A stretch of DNA of 64,000 bases from Flavobacterium psychrophilum. GTDB taxonomy: Bacteria > Bacteroidota > Bacteroidia > Flavobacteriales > Flavobacteriaceae. Made by a program: the position numbers and the translations under genes. Under the pieces are notes generated by a model. It was given only the letters and a program-made list of their open reading frames with translations. It was not told where the DNA came from and made no database searches. The DNA is taken from assembly GCA_022730285.1 (NCBI GenBank), contig DZCQ01000002.1:66326-130325 (forward strand), read 5' to 3'. Positions 35,987 to 45,341 of this stretch are shown piece by piece; position 1 is the first letter of the stretch; every line of letters starts with the position of its first letter.

Positions 35987-38587
35987 TTACAAAAAACGTT
36001 TTTTTATTTCATTTAGTTTCATCAACGCTTCTACTGGTGTTAAAATATTAATGTCGAGGTCTAGTATTTCATTTTTTATTTCTTCTAGTTGTGGGTCGTT
36101 TATGCTAAAAATATTTAGTTGCATTTCATTTGCTCCTACTTTTAATTTAGTTTCTAGCTCGGAGGTATTATTTTTTTCTAATTTTCTTAATATTTTTTCT
36201 GCCTTTTTTAGTACTAACTGCGGAATACCTGCCATCTTTGCAACATGAATACCAAAACTATGGGCACTACCTCCTGGAATTAATTTTCTTAAAAATAATA
36301 CAGTATCTTTTAATTCTTTAACGGCAACATTGTAATTTTTTATTCTATTTAAGCTATTACTCATTTCGTTAAGTTCGTGGTAATGAGTGGCAAATAATGT
36401 TTTGGGGCTTGACGGATTTTCGTGTAAATAATCTGCAATTGCCCATGCTATTGAAACGCCATCATAGGTGCTGGTTCCCCTTCCTATTTCATCAAGTAGC
36501 ACAAGACTTCTGTCGGAAATATTATTCAAAATTGAGGCAGTTTCATTCATTTCAACCATGAATGTGGATTCTCCCATTGATATATTGTCGCTGGCACCTA
36601 CACGAGTAAATATTTTATCTACAATTCCCATTTTAACCATTGATGCTGGAACGAAACTTCCCATTTGTGCAAGTAAAACTATTAAGGCCGTTTGTCTTAA
36701 AATTGCTGATTTTCCAGACATATTTGGCCCTGTTATCATGATTATTTGTTGGGTGTCTCTATCTAGATAAACGTCGTTTGTAATGTATGGAACGCCAATT
36801 GGCAATTGCTTTTCTATAACTGGGTGTCTTCCATCTTTAATCTCTAGGGTGTAACTTTCGTCTATTTCTGGACAATTATATTGATTGTCTAGTGCAAGTT
36901 GTGCAAAGCTGGCTAAACAATCTAATTGTGCAATTAAATTTGCATTTTTCTGTACTGGTTTGATGTATGTTTCTATCCATTGTATTAGTTCTGCGAACAA
37001 TTCATTTTCAATTTTTTGAATTTTTTCTTCGGCACCAAGTATTTTCGTTTCGTATTCTTTTAGCTCTTCGGTTATATATCTTTCAGCACTCACAAGGGTT
37101 TGTTTTCGTATCCATTGCGATGGAACTTTGTCTTTATGTGTATTTCTTACTTCAATATAATAGCCAAATACATTGTTAAACGAAATTTTTAAGGAGGATA
37201 TTCCTGTAATTTCTGCTTCTCTTTTTTCGATATCTTCTAAATATTCTTTTCCAAGAGATGCAATTTTTCTTAACTCATCTAATTCTGGATACACACCACT
37301 TGCTATGGTATTTCCTTTATTAATTGCAACTGGTGCTTCTTGATTTAGGGTAAATTTAATTTTTTCTCGTAATATTTCGCAGTCATAAAGTTCTATTCCA
37401 ATATTTTTCACATATTCTTGTGTGCTTTGTAATGTTAGGGTTTTTATCGGAATAATTGCATCTAATGATTCTTTTAAGAAAATAACTTCTCGAGGTGATA
37501 TTTTTTTGGTTGCAACTTTTGAGATTAATCTTTCTAAATCGGATATTTTTTTAATTTGTTGTTGTACTAGACGTAAATTCTCTGTATTTTCAACAAAATA
37601 AGTAACCACATTTTGTCGTTTTTGAATTGCTTCTAAATTTTTTAAAGGAAGTGCTAACCATCTTTTTAACATTCTTCCTCCCATTGGAGATGTAGTTTTG
37701 TCTATTATATCCAGTAATGTGACTGCATTTGGATTGTAACTGTGGTATAATTCTAAATTTCGGATAGTAAATTTATCCATCCAAACATAAGCATTTTCTG
37801 GAATTCTAAAAATAGAATTTATGTGATGTATATTAGAATGTTGTGTTTCAGATAGATAATACAACACAGTTCCAGAAGCTATAATTCCATTGTTAAGATC
37901 TTCAATTCCAAAACCTTTTAGCGAATTTGTTTGAAAATGTTGGCAAAGTGTTTGATACGCAAAATCGGTTTTAAAAACCCAATCTTCTAAGAAAAAAGAA
38001 TTAAAAGTGGTTCCAAATGTTGTTAAAAAATCTTTTTTACTTTCTTTTGATACTAATATTTCGCTTGGATTAAAATTTTGAAGCAATTTATCAATATATT
38101 CTAGGTTTCCTTCGGAGGTAAGAAATTCTCCTGTAGAGATGTCTAAAAAAGAAATACCAATGGCGTTTTTTCCAAAATGAATCGAGGCTAGAAAATTATT
38201 GTTTTTTGTACTTAAAATTTCATCGCTCAAGGACACGCCAGGTGTAATTAATTCTGTAACACCTCGTTTTACAATGGTTTTTGTCATTTTTGGATCTTCC
38301 AGCTGGTCGCAAATTGCTACCCGAAGTCCCGCTTTAACCAATTTTGGCAAATAAGTATTTATAGAATGGTACGGAAATCCAGCTAATGCCGTTTCTGTTT
38401 CTGAGCCAGCTCCTCTTTTAGTTAAGGTAATTCCTAATATTTTAGAAGTTCTAACTGCATCTTCCCCAAAAGTTTCATAAAAATCTCCTACTCTAAATAG
38501 CAAGCATGCATCTGGATATTTTAGTTTAATATCGTTATATTGTTTCATTAAAGGCGTTTCTTTGCCCGCTTTTTGTTTTGTTATCAA
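35987..38587 (-). CDS. mutS: DNA mismatch repair protein MutS
   Basis: This 866-aa protein has the MutS1 domain order: mismatch-binding domain with the Phe-x-Glu motif in 'GDFYETFGEDA', connector, core/lever ('ISPREVIFLKESLDAI'), clamp, and the ATPase domain with Walker A 'GPNMSGKSAILRQ' and Walker B 'LVLLDEIGRGTSTYDG'. It recognises mismatches and recruits MutL. The start is a TTG (complement of 38585-38587) giving MITKQKAGKETPLMKQ, just in front of the conserved 'ETPLMKQY'; there is no ATG nearby until that motif. Confidence 0.97.
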   Translation of the reverse strand: MITKQKAGKETPLMKQYNDIKLKYPDACLLFRVGDFYETFGEDAVRTSKILGITLTKRGAGSETETALAGFPYHSINTYLPKLVKAGLRVAICDQLEDPKMTKTIVKRGVTELITPGVSLSDEILSTKNNNFLASIHFGKNAIGISFLDISTGEFLTSEGNLEYIDKLLQNFNPSEILVSKESKKDFLTTFGTTFNSFFLEDWVFKTDFAYQTLCQHFQTNSLKGFGIEDLNNGIIASGTVLYYLSETQHSNIHHINSIFRIPENAYVWMDKFTIRNLELYHSYNPNAVTLLDIIDKTTSPMGGRMLKRWLALPLKNLEAIQKRQNVVTYFVENTENLRLVQQQIKKISDLERLISKVATKKISPREVIFLKESLDAIIPIKTLTLQSTQEYVKNIGIELYDCEILREKIKFTLNQEAPVAINKGNTIASGVYPELDELRKIASLGKEYLEDIEKREAEITGISSLKISFNNVFGYYIEVRNTHKDKVPSQWIRKQTLVSAERYITEELKEYETKILGAEEKIQKIENELFAELIQWIETYIKPVQKNANLIAQLDCLASFAQLALDNQYNCPEIDESYTLEIKDGRHPVIEKQLPIGVPYITNDVYLDRDTQQIIMITGPNMSGKSAILRQTALIVLLAQMGSFVPASMVKMGIVDKIFTRVGASDNISMGESTFMVEMNETASILNNISDRSLVLLDEIGRGTSTYDGVSIAWAIADYLHENPSSPKTLFATHYHELNEMSNSLNRIKNYNVAVKELKDTVLFLRKLIPGGSAHSFGIHVAKMAGIPQLVLKKAEKILRKLEKNNTSELETKLKVGANEMQLNIFSINDPQLEEIKNEILDLDINILTPVEALMKLNEIKKRFL

Positions 38588-38747
38588 TGTGCTTATTTTA
38601 TGAAATTTTGTATGATACGAATGTACTTATTTTTAAATAGAATTCATATAAAAAAAATTAACAAAATTTTAATTAAAAAGTACCATTCTAAATCCAAAAA
38701 TAATTATAAATTTGTTATTATTATTCACTTTATACAATAAAAAGATT

Positions 38748-39245
38748 ATGAAAAAAATACTATTAATTTTGTCTGCGGTTACCTTTTTAGGTTTGACTAC
38801 TGCGAATGCACAAGATGCCTCTGTTAAGGAAAAAACAGAAATTAAAAAAGCAAAAAAAGTTAAAAAATCTAAAGTTGCAAATACTCCAAAAGTAGAAGGA
38901 GTGGGAATGATTTTTGAAAGTGAAACTATCGATTATGGAAATATTCCTCATAATTCTGATGGGAATCGTCAATTTATGTTAACCAATAATGGTACTGAAC
39001 CTTTGCTGATTACTAACACAGTAGGTTCTTGCGGTTGTACTGTGCCTAGTTCTCCAAAAGAGCCAATTGCTCCAGGTGCAAAAGCAGCAATTGGTGTAAA
39101 ATATTCAACGGATAGAGTTGGTCCATTTACAAAAACAATTACAGTAAGTTCTAACGCAAAAGGTGTGCCTGCTAAGGTATTAACAATTAAAGGAAATGTG
39201 TTGCCAGCAGATACTAAAACTCCTGCTGAGAATTCAAAAATATAA
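38748..39245 (+). CDS. exported DUF1573 domain protein
   Basis: This 165-aa protein has a signal peptide (MKKILLILSAVTFLGLTTANA), a short Lys-rich linker, and one immunoglobulin-like DUF1573 domain with 'FESETIDYGNIPHNSDGNR' and the signature 'GSCGCTVPS'. Such proteins are common in Bacteroidota and have no settled function; the fold resembles ASPM-SPD-2-Hydin domains. A TAAATTTG box (38707-38714) lies upstream and a strong terminator follows, so it is a single-gene unit. Confidence 0.87.
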   Translation: MKKILLILSAVTFLGLTTANAQDASVKEKTEIKKAKKVKKSKVANTPKVEGVGMIFESETIDYGNIPHNSDGNRQFMLTNNGTEPLLITNTVGSCGCTVPSSPKEPIAPGAKAAIGVKYSTDRVGPFTKTITVSSNAKGVPAKVLTIKGNVLPADTKTPAENSKI

Positions 39246-39264
39246 TTTTTTAAATACAATTTTT

Positions 39265-39298
39265 AAAGAGCTTTCGTAGAAAACGAAAGCTCTTTTTT
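39265..39298 (+). terminator. Rho-independent terminator after DUF1573 gene
   Basis: A 12-bp perfect stem (39265-39276 with 39284-39295; core GAGCTTTCG/CGAAAGCTC) with a 7-nt loop ends in T residues. Confidence 0.9.
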
Positions 39299-39308
39299 AT
39301 AAAAATAT

Positions 39309-39854
39309 ATGAGAAAACTAGATAATAATGAGTTAAATAGACTTTCTATTTCTGAATTTAAAAATTCTAAAAAAACACCTATTATTGTTGTTCTTGATGA
39401 TGTTAGATCTTTAAACAATATTGGTTCTGTATTTAGAACTTCTGATGCTTTTTTGATAGAAAAAATATATTTATGTGGTATAACGGGCATTCCTCCTAAT
39501 AAAGAAATTAACAAAACTGCATTGGGCTCTACCGATACTGTTGCTTGGGAATATTCGGATAATATTTTAAATGTTATTGCTACATTAAAAGAAAATAATT
39601 GTAAAGTATTTGCTATTGAACAAGTTGAAAATGCCATTTTTTTAGACTCATTTGCAGTAGAATCAGCTACAACTTATGCTTTGGTATTTGGAAATGAGGT
39701 TTTTGGTGTGAATCAAAATGTAATTGAACAATGCGATGGAACTATTGAGATTCCACAATTAGGCACAAAACATTCTTTAAATATTGCAGTAAGTGCTGGA
39801 ATTGTAATCTGGGATTTGTTTTCTAAAATAAAAAAAATTACAACTAGAAGATAG
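39309..39854 (+). CDS. SpoU/TrmH family RNA 2'-O-methyltransferase
   Basis: This 181-aa protein has the three SPOUT motifs: 'LDDVRSLNNIGSVFRTSDA', 'LVFGNEVFGV' and 'IEIPQLGTKHSLNIAVSAGI' (in part). It methylates ribose in tRNA or rRNA using S-adenosylmethionine; which RNA is unknown. The start lies 10 nt after the preceding terminator, so its promoter may overlap that hairpin. The last 11 nt overlap the convergent folK fusion gene. Confidence 0.92.
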   Translation: MRKLDNNELNRLSISEFKNSKKTPIIVVLDDVRSLNNIGSVFRTSDAFLIEKIYLCGITGIPPNKEINKTALGSTDTVAWEYSDNILNVIATLKENNCKVFAIEQVENAIFLDSFAVESATTYALVFGNEVFGVNQNVIEQCDGTIEIPQLGTKHSLNIAVSAGIVIWDLFSKIKKITTRR

Positions 39855-40977
39855 ATTCATTTATCAAATTTAATATGGATAAATAGTCTATTTGCTCTTG
39901 TACAAAGTCTAAATAAGATACATCAATTATTAATACCTTGAGATTTTTTTGCGATTTTATATATTCTAAATACCCTTGGTTGATTTTTTCTAAATAATCA
40001 GGTGTAATGTCTTGTTCATAATTTCTGCCTCTTTTTTTGATATTTTGCAATAATCTTTCCGTATTTTGGTATAAATATACATACAAATCGGGTTTAGGCA
40101 TTTCTTTATAAATTATGTCAAACATCGTTTTATATAGTCTAAATTCGTCTTCCTGGAGAGTAACTTTTGCAAATATTAAAGATTTAAAAATATTATAATC
40201 TGCCACTACAAATTCTTTGAATAAGTCAAATTGAGATAAATCGTTGGTTAATTGCTTGTATCTATCTGCCAGAAAGGACATTTCTAAAGGGAAAGCATAT
40301 CTGTTTTGATCTTTATAAAATTTTGGCAAAAAAGGATTATCTGCAAATCGTTCTAAAACTAATTTAGCATTAAAATCGCTTGCTAGTTTGTTGCTCAAAG
40401 TGGTTTTTCCAGCACCAATATTCCCTTCTATTGCTAGATAATTTAGTTGGTTAATTTTATATTTTAAATAGGGAGATTCTAATTTTTTTATCGCAATACA
40501 ATTGGAGTTGTCTGGGCAAATTTTTACTAATTCAGTAATATTTTTTTCTAATATTGGGTGTTTCCAATCTAATTTTAAATCTTGGAGTGGTAGTAATACA
40601 AATTTTCTATCTTGCAAATAAGGATGTGGTATAGTTAGTGTAGCTGTTTTAATTATTGTGTTTTCTACACAAATAATGTCAATGTCTATAAGTCTGTCTT
40701 CATAATTTTGAGTGTTTTTTAAAATTCTTCCCAGTTTTTTTTCAATTTGCTCAATTTTTAAAAGTATATTTTCTAGGGCTAAACAAGAGTTTACAACTAT
40801 CGCACAGTTATAAAATGGAGTACTTGTAAACCCCCAAGATTCCGATTCATATAGTTGAGAAACTTGAGTAACTAACCCAATTTTTTGGTTGATTAATTCT
40901 ATTGCATTAGTAAGGTTTTTCTCTCTATCTCCTTGGTTACTTCCTAAAGATAGAACTATAAATTGTTCCGTTTTCAT
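39844..40977 (-). CDS. folK: fused HPPK (FolK) and deoxynucleoside kinase
   Basis: This 377-aa protein joins two enzymes. Residues 1-160 are 6-hydroxymethyl-7,8-dihydropterin pyrophosphokinase ('LSLGSNQGDREKNLTNAI', 'YNCAIVVNS', 'EDRLIDIDII'), a folate pathway step. Residues about 177-377 are a deoxynucleoside kinase with the P-loop 'IEGNIGAGKTTLSNKLA', 'LEMSFLADRYKQL' and the 'KKRGRNYEQDITPDYLEKI' lid (in part), in dNTP salvage. The fusion is known from Flavobacteria. Both active-site sets look intact. Confidence 0.93.
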   Translation of the reverse strand: MKTEQFIVLSLGSNQGDREKNLTNAIELINQKIGLVTQVSQLYESESWGFTSTPFYNCAIVVNSCLALENILLKIEQIEKKLGRILKNTQNYEDRLIDIDIICVENTIIKTATLTIPHPYLQDRKFVLLPLQDLKLDWKHPILEKNITELVKICPDNSNCIAIKKLESPYLKYKINQLNYLAIEGNIGAGKTTLSNKLASDFNAKLVLERFADNPFLPKFYKDQNRYAFPLEMSFLADRYKQLTNDLSQFDLFKEFVVADYNIFKSLIFAKVTLQEDEFRLYKTMFDIIYKEMPKPDLYVYLYQNTERLLQNIKKRGRNYEQDITPDYLEKINQGYLEYIKSQKNLKVLIIDVSYLDFVQEQIDYLSILNLINESIF

Positions 40978-41073
40978 ATTCTGTGCAAATTACTAAAAAA
41001 GATTTTAAGAATAGATTTGTATAAAATAAATTAATTAGTATAATGCAAGAACATTTTTCAGGAATGGTATAAA

Positions 41074-41118
41074 AAAATCTTTAACAAGAAAATTTTTACA
41101 TTTCTTGTTAAAGATTTT
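41074..41118 (-). terminator. Rho-independent terminator of the carbonic anhydrase-DUF2490 transcript
   Basis: An 18-bp perfect stem (41074-41091 with 41101-41118) with a 9-nt loop is followed on the minus strand by a T run. It lies about 25 nt beyond the DUF2490 stop. Confidence 0.9.
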
Positions 41119-41142
41119 CAAATACATTGTCTAAATTGTATC

Positions 41143-41892
41143 TTACAAATCGAAGTTTTTAACAAACACTGTTTGAATAATTGGGTTAGAAGCGTAAGTA
41201 TTTGCTCCAACATTATCAAATTGATTCATATATCCAATTTGCAAATTGGTATTGGCATTAAATTTATAACCAATTCCAGCAAAAAACCAATTTCTGGATA
41301 ATGTAGTGAAAACCAAGTTATTTGTTTGTGTTAGCCAAATTTCGTCAAAGGCTTGCAAAAAGATTGATTGCTTATCATTAATTTTTTTGATGTCAGTATT
41401 TATGGTAAATCTATATCTAAAACGGTTTCCATATTTAGTCCCGTTTTTGTAAAAATTTCCATTAACATCTTTTGCAATATTATCAAACCAACGGTGTTCT
41501 TGTCTAAATCTGTTAGAAATATGCACTTTCCCAATATCCGATTTTAATAAAATTTGTTCCCAAATATTATTTTCGATAGATGGAATTGAATTATTGTGAG
41601 GAAAATCTGGGTGTAAATTCAAATAAGAATATCCAAATGTAAGTTCTGTGTATTTAGAAGGGTGATAGTCTATTGATGGTCTTTCTAAAAAGGTTGATTG
41701 CTCGCTCAAAAAAGCACCTGTACGCTCGTGCAATTCGTTAGAAAAACTCCATTTAGAATTAATATTTATTCTATTTAGCATTGTAAACCAAGTATTTAAG
41801 TCATCATGCTTAATCACTTCTTGTGCATTTGAAATAGTACTCACGAATAGGAATACCACCATCAATTTATGAATGTTAAAATGTTTTTTCAT
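41143..41892 (-). CDS. DUF2490 outer-membrane protein
   Basis: This 249-aa protein has a signal peptide ending near 'TISNAQ' and alternating beta-strands ('WSFSNELHERTGAF', 'YTELTFGYSYLNLHPDF', 'RFRQEHRWFD', 'RFRYRFTIN') ending in 'VFVKNFDL', typical of a small outer-membrane barrel of the DUF2490 family. Its function is unknown. It follows the carbonic anhydrase gene by 5 nt and is terminated by a strong hairpin, so the two are one operon. Confidence 0.87.
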   Translation of the reverse strand: MKKHFNIHKLMVVFLFVSTISNAQEVIKHDDLNTWFTMLNRININSKWSFSNELHERTGAFLSEQSTFLERPSIDYHPSKYTELTFGYSYLNLHPDFPHNNSIPSIENNIWEQILLKSDIGKVHISNRFRQEHRWFDNIAKDVNGNFYKNGTKYGNRFRYRFTINTDIKKINDKQSIFLQAFDEIWLTQTNNLVFTTLSRNWFFAGIGYKFNANTNLQIGYMNQFDNVGANTYASNPIIQTVFVKNFDL

Positions 41893-41897
41893 CTTGC

Positions 41898-42665
41898 TTA
41901 ATTTTCTTTAATAACTCTTTCGTTAGTAGCTTGAATTGGTCTGTAATTATGGTGCAAAATTTGTTCAAAATCTTTCATTTGATTTTTAGATGCTTCGATA
42001 GGTGTTTTTAAAACAATCCAAGTTACGTGTTCTGAACATGGAGGTGTAGTTAGTGAACCAGAGTAAGTGTAAAAATGTTGCTCTGCTGGAAATAAATTTT
42101 TAATGTTAAATGCAGCAGGTGAAGTGCTTGTAACATCGGCATATTTTGGTAAATATTTAACAAGGTCTTTTAATAAAGAATTTTCTTTTCCTTCTTTGAA
42201 TAAAATACCAATTACAAGTATTTGTCCATTTTCTTTATTCTTATGTACTAAATGTACTTCCATTGGGAAATATTTTCCATTTATTTGATGTTCAGAATGT
42301 GTATGAAAGTGGAATTGAACCAATTCATATTCTTTTCCAAAGGCTTTTAAAATATTTCCTCTGTCATAGTTGAACTGCACGGTATGCCCATTATTAATTA
42401 CATTGATAGGCGTTTCTTTGTACCCTTCTGTTAAGTCTCCTAAATCGTGATCTACCACATCATTTTGTATGTTTATAGGAGATTGTTGATGTCCGCTGCA
42501 ATCTGGAAAGTATTCTGCCCACTCATTATTTTTAGTCTCTTCATAGTTCCAATGGTGTGGAGCTTGGTTTGTTTCGGTAGAATTTTTATGCTCGTTATTT
42601 TGTGCTGTGCTAGTTAAGAAGATAAATGCTACAGCTGTTTGTATAAATGAATAAGTGAATTTCAT
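41898..42665 (-). CDS. alpha-class carbonic anhydrase
   Basis: This 255-aa enzyme interconverts CO2 and bicarbonate. A signal peptide ends near 'LTSTAQ', so it is periplasmic. The zinc ligands are His119 and His121 ('QFHFHTHSEH') and His138 ('MEVHLVH'). 'QSPINIQ' and 'SLTTPPCSEHVTW' are also family marks, and Cys56 and the Cys in 'PPCSEH' can form the usual disulfide. It heads an operon with the DUF2490 gene. Confidence 0.95.
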   Translation of the reverse strand: MKFTYSFIQTAVAFIFLTSTAQNNEHKNSTETNQAPHHWNYEETKNNEWAEYFPDCSGHQQSPINIQNDVVDHDLGDLTEGYKETPINVINNGHTVQFNYDRGNILKAFGKEYELVQFHFHTHSEHQINGKYFPMEVHLVHKNKENGQILVIGILFKEGKENSLLKDLVKYLPKYADVTSTSPAAFNIKNLFPAEQHFYTYSGSLTTPPCSEHVTWIVLKTPIEASKNQMKDFEQILHHNYRPIQATNERVIKEN

Positions 42666-42746
42666 AATTAATTATATTTAGTTTTTAAAAATTAAAATAA
42701 GGTTTTTATTAGAAGAATCTAATAACACTGTTTTTAAGTATAAAAA

Positions 42747-43100
42747 CTAAAATATCTTGTATCGGCAATACAAATTATAGAGTGGTGTTTTTTGATAAAA
42801 AGATTTTTTACAAAATCTGCAAGAAAAGTTTTCTCTTAAATCAAGAATTTCTATTTTTGAGGGAATAAAAGAGTCAGAACTAGCTACCGTAAAAGACTCT
42901 ATTTCTCTTTCAAATTCAATAAAATCTGTTTCTTCTTTTGGAGTTTTGTGAGTAGAGGATACTTTTGGAGTATTTTTCTTATAAAACGAACTTTTTTGTG
43001 ATGTTTTTTCTTTTTTTGATATAACATTGCCGTAAAAAGTAGCAAATGCAAAAAGCATTAACCAAAAAGAAAGCAATATTTTAACATTTTTTGAAAACAA
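42747..43100 (-). CDS. hypothetical exported small protein, 117 aa
   Basis: I do not recognise this protein. From a TTG start it has a signal-anchor-like segment ('VKILLSFWLMLFAFATFYGNV'), a Lys/Ser/Thr-rich linker and a C-terminal block 'SCRFCKKSFYQKTPLYNLYC' with three cysteines, including a CxxC. An ATG 42 nt further in would cut the hydrophobic segment short. The composition is coherent enough for a real gene. It lies 81 nt upstream of the carbonic anhydrase gene on the same strand, so co-regulation is possible. Confidence 0.55.
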   Translation of the reverse strand: MFSKNVKILLSFWLMLFAFATFYGNVISKKEKTSQKSSFYKKNTPKVSSTHKTPKEETDFIEFEREIESFTVASSDSFIPSKIEILDLRENFSCRFCKKSFYQKTPLYNLYCRYKIF

Positions 43101-43274
43101 AATATATAGTAAAATTTTAATACGACAAAGATACTAAAATTAAAAGAAGCTATATTCTACATTTAGATTTTTTTAACATTTCTGAAATAAATAAGTAATC
43201 AAAAAACAATAAAAATGAAGTAAATTAGTATATTTGTGTATTGTTTAAAAAAAGTGTAATTATTAAAATATCAA

Positions 43275-44678
43275 ATGACGTTAATAAAATCTATTTCAGG
43301 TATTAGAGGTACAATAGGAGGCAATGTAGGCGAAAATTTAACACCACTAGATACTGTAAAATTTGCTTCGGCTTACGGAACGTTTCTTAAACAGAGGCAA
43401 GAATCTTTGCAAACTCACAATAATAAATTAGTGGTGGTAGTAGGTCGAGATGCTCGAATTTCAGGACCAATGATACATAATTTAGTTATAAATACCTTGG
43501 TAGGGTTAGGAATTGATGTAATAGATTTAGGGCTTTCTACTACTCCAACAGTAGAAATTGCAGTACCATTAGAAAAAGCAGATGGAGGTATAATTATAAC
43601 CGCATCACACAACCCAAAACAGTGGAATGCTTTAAAATTATTAAACGAAAAAGGAGAGTTTTTAAATGGTGTAGAAGGGGAAGAAATACTAGTTATTGCA
43701 GAAAAAGAGACATTTAATTTCTCGGAAGTAGATAATTTAGGAAAAATAATTTCCAACGATGCTTATATGGACATTCATATAGACGAAGTGCTTAATTTGC
43801 CATTAGTAGATGTTAATGCTGTTTCTAAAAAAGGATATAAAGTTGTAGTTGATGCTGTAAATTCTTCTGGTGGAATTATAATTCCGAAACTATTAGAGCA
43901 AATGGGAGTAGAAGTTGTAAAGCTATATTGTGAACCAAATGGACATTTTCCTCACAATCCAGAACCTTTAAAAGAACATTTAGGGGATATTTGCCAATTA
44001 GTGCTAGACGAAAAAGCAGATTTTGGGATTGTGGTTGATCCAGATGTTGATAGACTTGCTTTTATAACCAACGAAGGAGAAATGTTTGGGGAAGAATATA
44101 CCTTAGTTGCTGTGGCAGATTATGTTTTAAGTAAAATACCAGGAAATACTGTTTCTAATATGAGTTCTTCTCGTGCTTTAAGCGATATTACTAAAAAGCA
44201 TCTAGGCAATTATCAAGCAAGTGCAGTGGGAGAAGTAAATGTTGTTACCTTAATGAAAGAAACAAATGCTATAATAGGAGGAGAGGGCAATGGGGGAATT
44301 ATCTATCCGGAATTGCATTATGGAAGAGATAGTCTAGTTGGTGTGGCACTTTTTTTAAGTTATTTAGCAAATCAAAACAAAAGCGTAGCACAAATTAGAG
44401 CTAGCTATCCACAGTATTACATGAGTAAAAATAAAATAGAACTTACTCCTCAAATAAACGTTGATTCGATTCTGGAAGAAATGACTAAAAAATACCAAAA
44501 CGAAAAAATAGCAACTATAGATGGTGTTAAAATAGATTTTGATGAAAATTGGGTACATCTCAGAAAATCAAATACAGAACCTATCATAAGAATTTATACC
44601 GAAGCTTTTACACAAGAAATAGCAGATAGTTTAGCCTTAAAAATTATAGATGAAATTAAAATAATAGCAAAAATATAG
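43275..44678 (+). CDS. glmM: phosphoglucosamine mutase
   Basis: This 467-aa member of the alpha-D-phosphohexomutase family has the phosphoserine Ser111 in 'ITASHNPKQWNALKL', the metal loop 'VVDPDVDRLAF', the sugar-binding loop 'GGEGNGGIIYPELHYGRD' and the phosphate-binding 'RKSNTEPIIRIYTEA'. It converts glucosamine-6-phosphate to glucosamine-1-phosphate for peptidoglycan and lipopolysaccharide. Phosphomannomutase is an alternative, but the N-terminus 'ISGIRGTIGG' fits GlmM in this phylum. A TATATTTG box (43229-43236) lies upstream. Confidence 0.9.
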   Translation: MTLIKSISGIRGTIGGNVGENLTPLDTVKFASAYGTFLKQRQESLQTHNNKLVVVVGRDARISGPMIHNLVINTLVGLGIDVIDLGLSTTPTVEIAVPLEKADGGIIITASHNPKQWNALKLLNEKGEFLNGVEGEEILVIAEKETFNFSEVDNLGKIISNDAYMDIHIDEVLNLPLVDVNAVSKKGYKVVVDAVNSSGGIIIPKLLEQMGVEVVKLYCEPNGHFPHNPEPLKEHLGDICQLVLDEKADFGIVVDPDVDRLAFITNEGEMFGEEYTLVAVADYVLSKIPGNTVSNMSSSRALSDITKKHLGNYQASAVGEVNVVTLMKETNAIIGGEGNGGIIYPELHYGRDSLVGVALFLSYLANQNKSVAQIRASYPQYYMSKNKIELTPQINVDSILEEMTKKYQNEKIATIDGVKIDFDENWVHLRKSNTEPIIRIYTEAFTQEIADSLALKIIDEIKIIAKI

Positions 44679-44803
44679 TTTACATTCAGCATATTTTAAA
44701 AATAATTTTGTGATTTTACATCTAATGTTAATTATTTTATTTGCAAGAATAAGTTTTATAAAAACAAATTTAAAATGTATTTTTGTACATCAAACATGCA
44801 ATT

Positions 44804-45340
44804 ATGAGTTCAAAAACACTCCTCAAATCTATCGAAATTTCTATTATACTGCAACGTTTGGCTTGCGAAATACTAGAAAATAATGCCGACTTTAGTAATA
44901 CGGTATTAATAGGTTTACAACCAAGAGGAAAGCAACTTGCCATAAGATTGCATAATATACTAGAGCAAGAATATAAAATAGAAGGAGTAAAATTAGGATT
45001 TTTAGATATTACCTTTTTTAGAGATGATTTTAGGAGAGGAGAACTCTTAGAAGCTAATAAAACAGAAATAGACTTTTTAGTGGAGGGTAAAAAAGTTATT
45101 TTTATAGACGATGTACTCTACACAGGACGAAGTATCAGGGCAGCTCTAACAGCTATTCAATCCTTTGGAAGACCTTCCGTGATAGAATTATTAGTGTTAA
45201 TAGACAGACGTTTTAGCAGACATTTACCAATACAACCTAATTATAGAGGAAGACAAGTAGATGCAATTAATAACGAAAAGGTTATAGTGAAATGGAAAGA
45301 GTTTTCTGGAGAAGATACAGTAGAATTAATTACAATGTAG
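44804..45340 (+). CDS. pyrR: bifunctional pyr operon regulator / uracil phosphoribosyltransferase PyrR
   Basis: This 178-aa phosphoribosyltransferase has the PRPP-binding loop 'VIFIDDVLYTGRSIRAAL' and 'VLIGLQPRGKQLAIRL', both typical of PyrR. In Bacillus PyrR binds pyr mRNA and causes attenuation when UMP is high. The gene lies one base before pyrB. I saw no clear PyrR-type attenuator upstream, so regulation by RNA binding is unproven here. The ATG at 44804 was chosen over an in-frame TTG 21 nt earlier. A TATTTTTG box (44778-44785) may be the -7 element. Confidence 0.93.
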   Translation: MSSKTLLKSIEISIILQRLACEILENNADFSNTVLIGLQPRGKQLAIRLHNILEQEYKIEGVKLGFLDITFFRDDFRRGELLEANKTEIDFLVEGKKVIFIDDVLYTGRSIRAALTAIQSFGRPSVIELLVLIDRRFSRHLPIQPNYRGRQVDAINNEKVIVKWKEFSGEDTVELITM

Positions 45341-45341
45341 C

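Noticed and set aside
44679-44803. PyrR attenuator upstream of pyrR
   Set aside because: I looked for the antiterminator/terminator pair with the pyr binding loop and saw no hairpin of that form.
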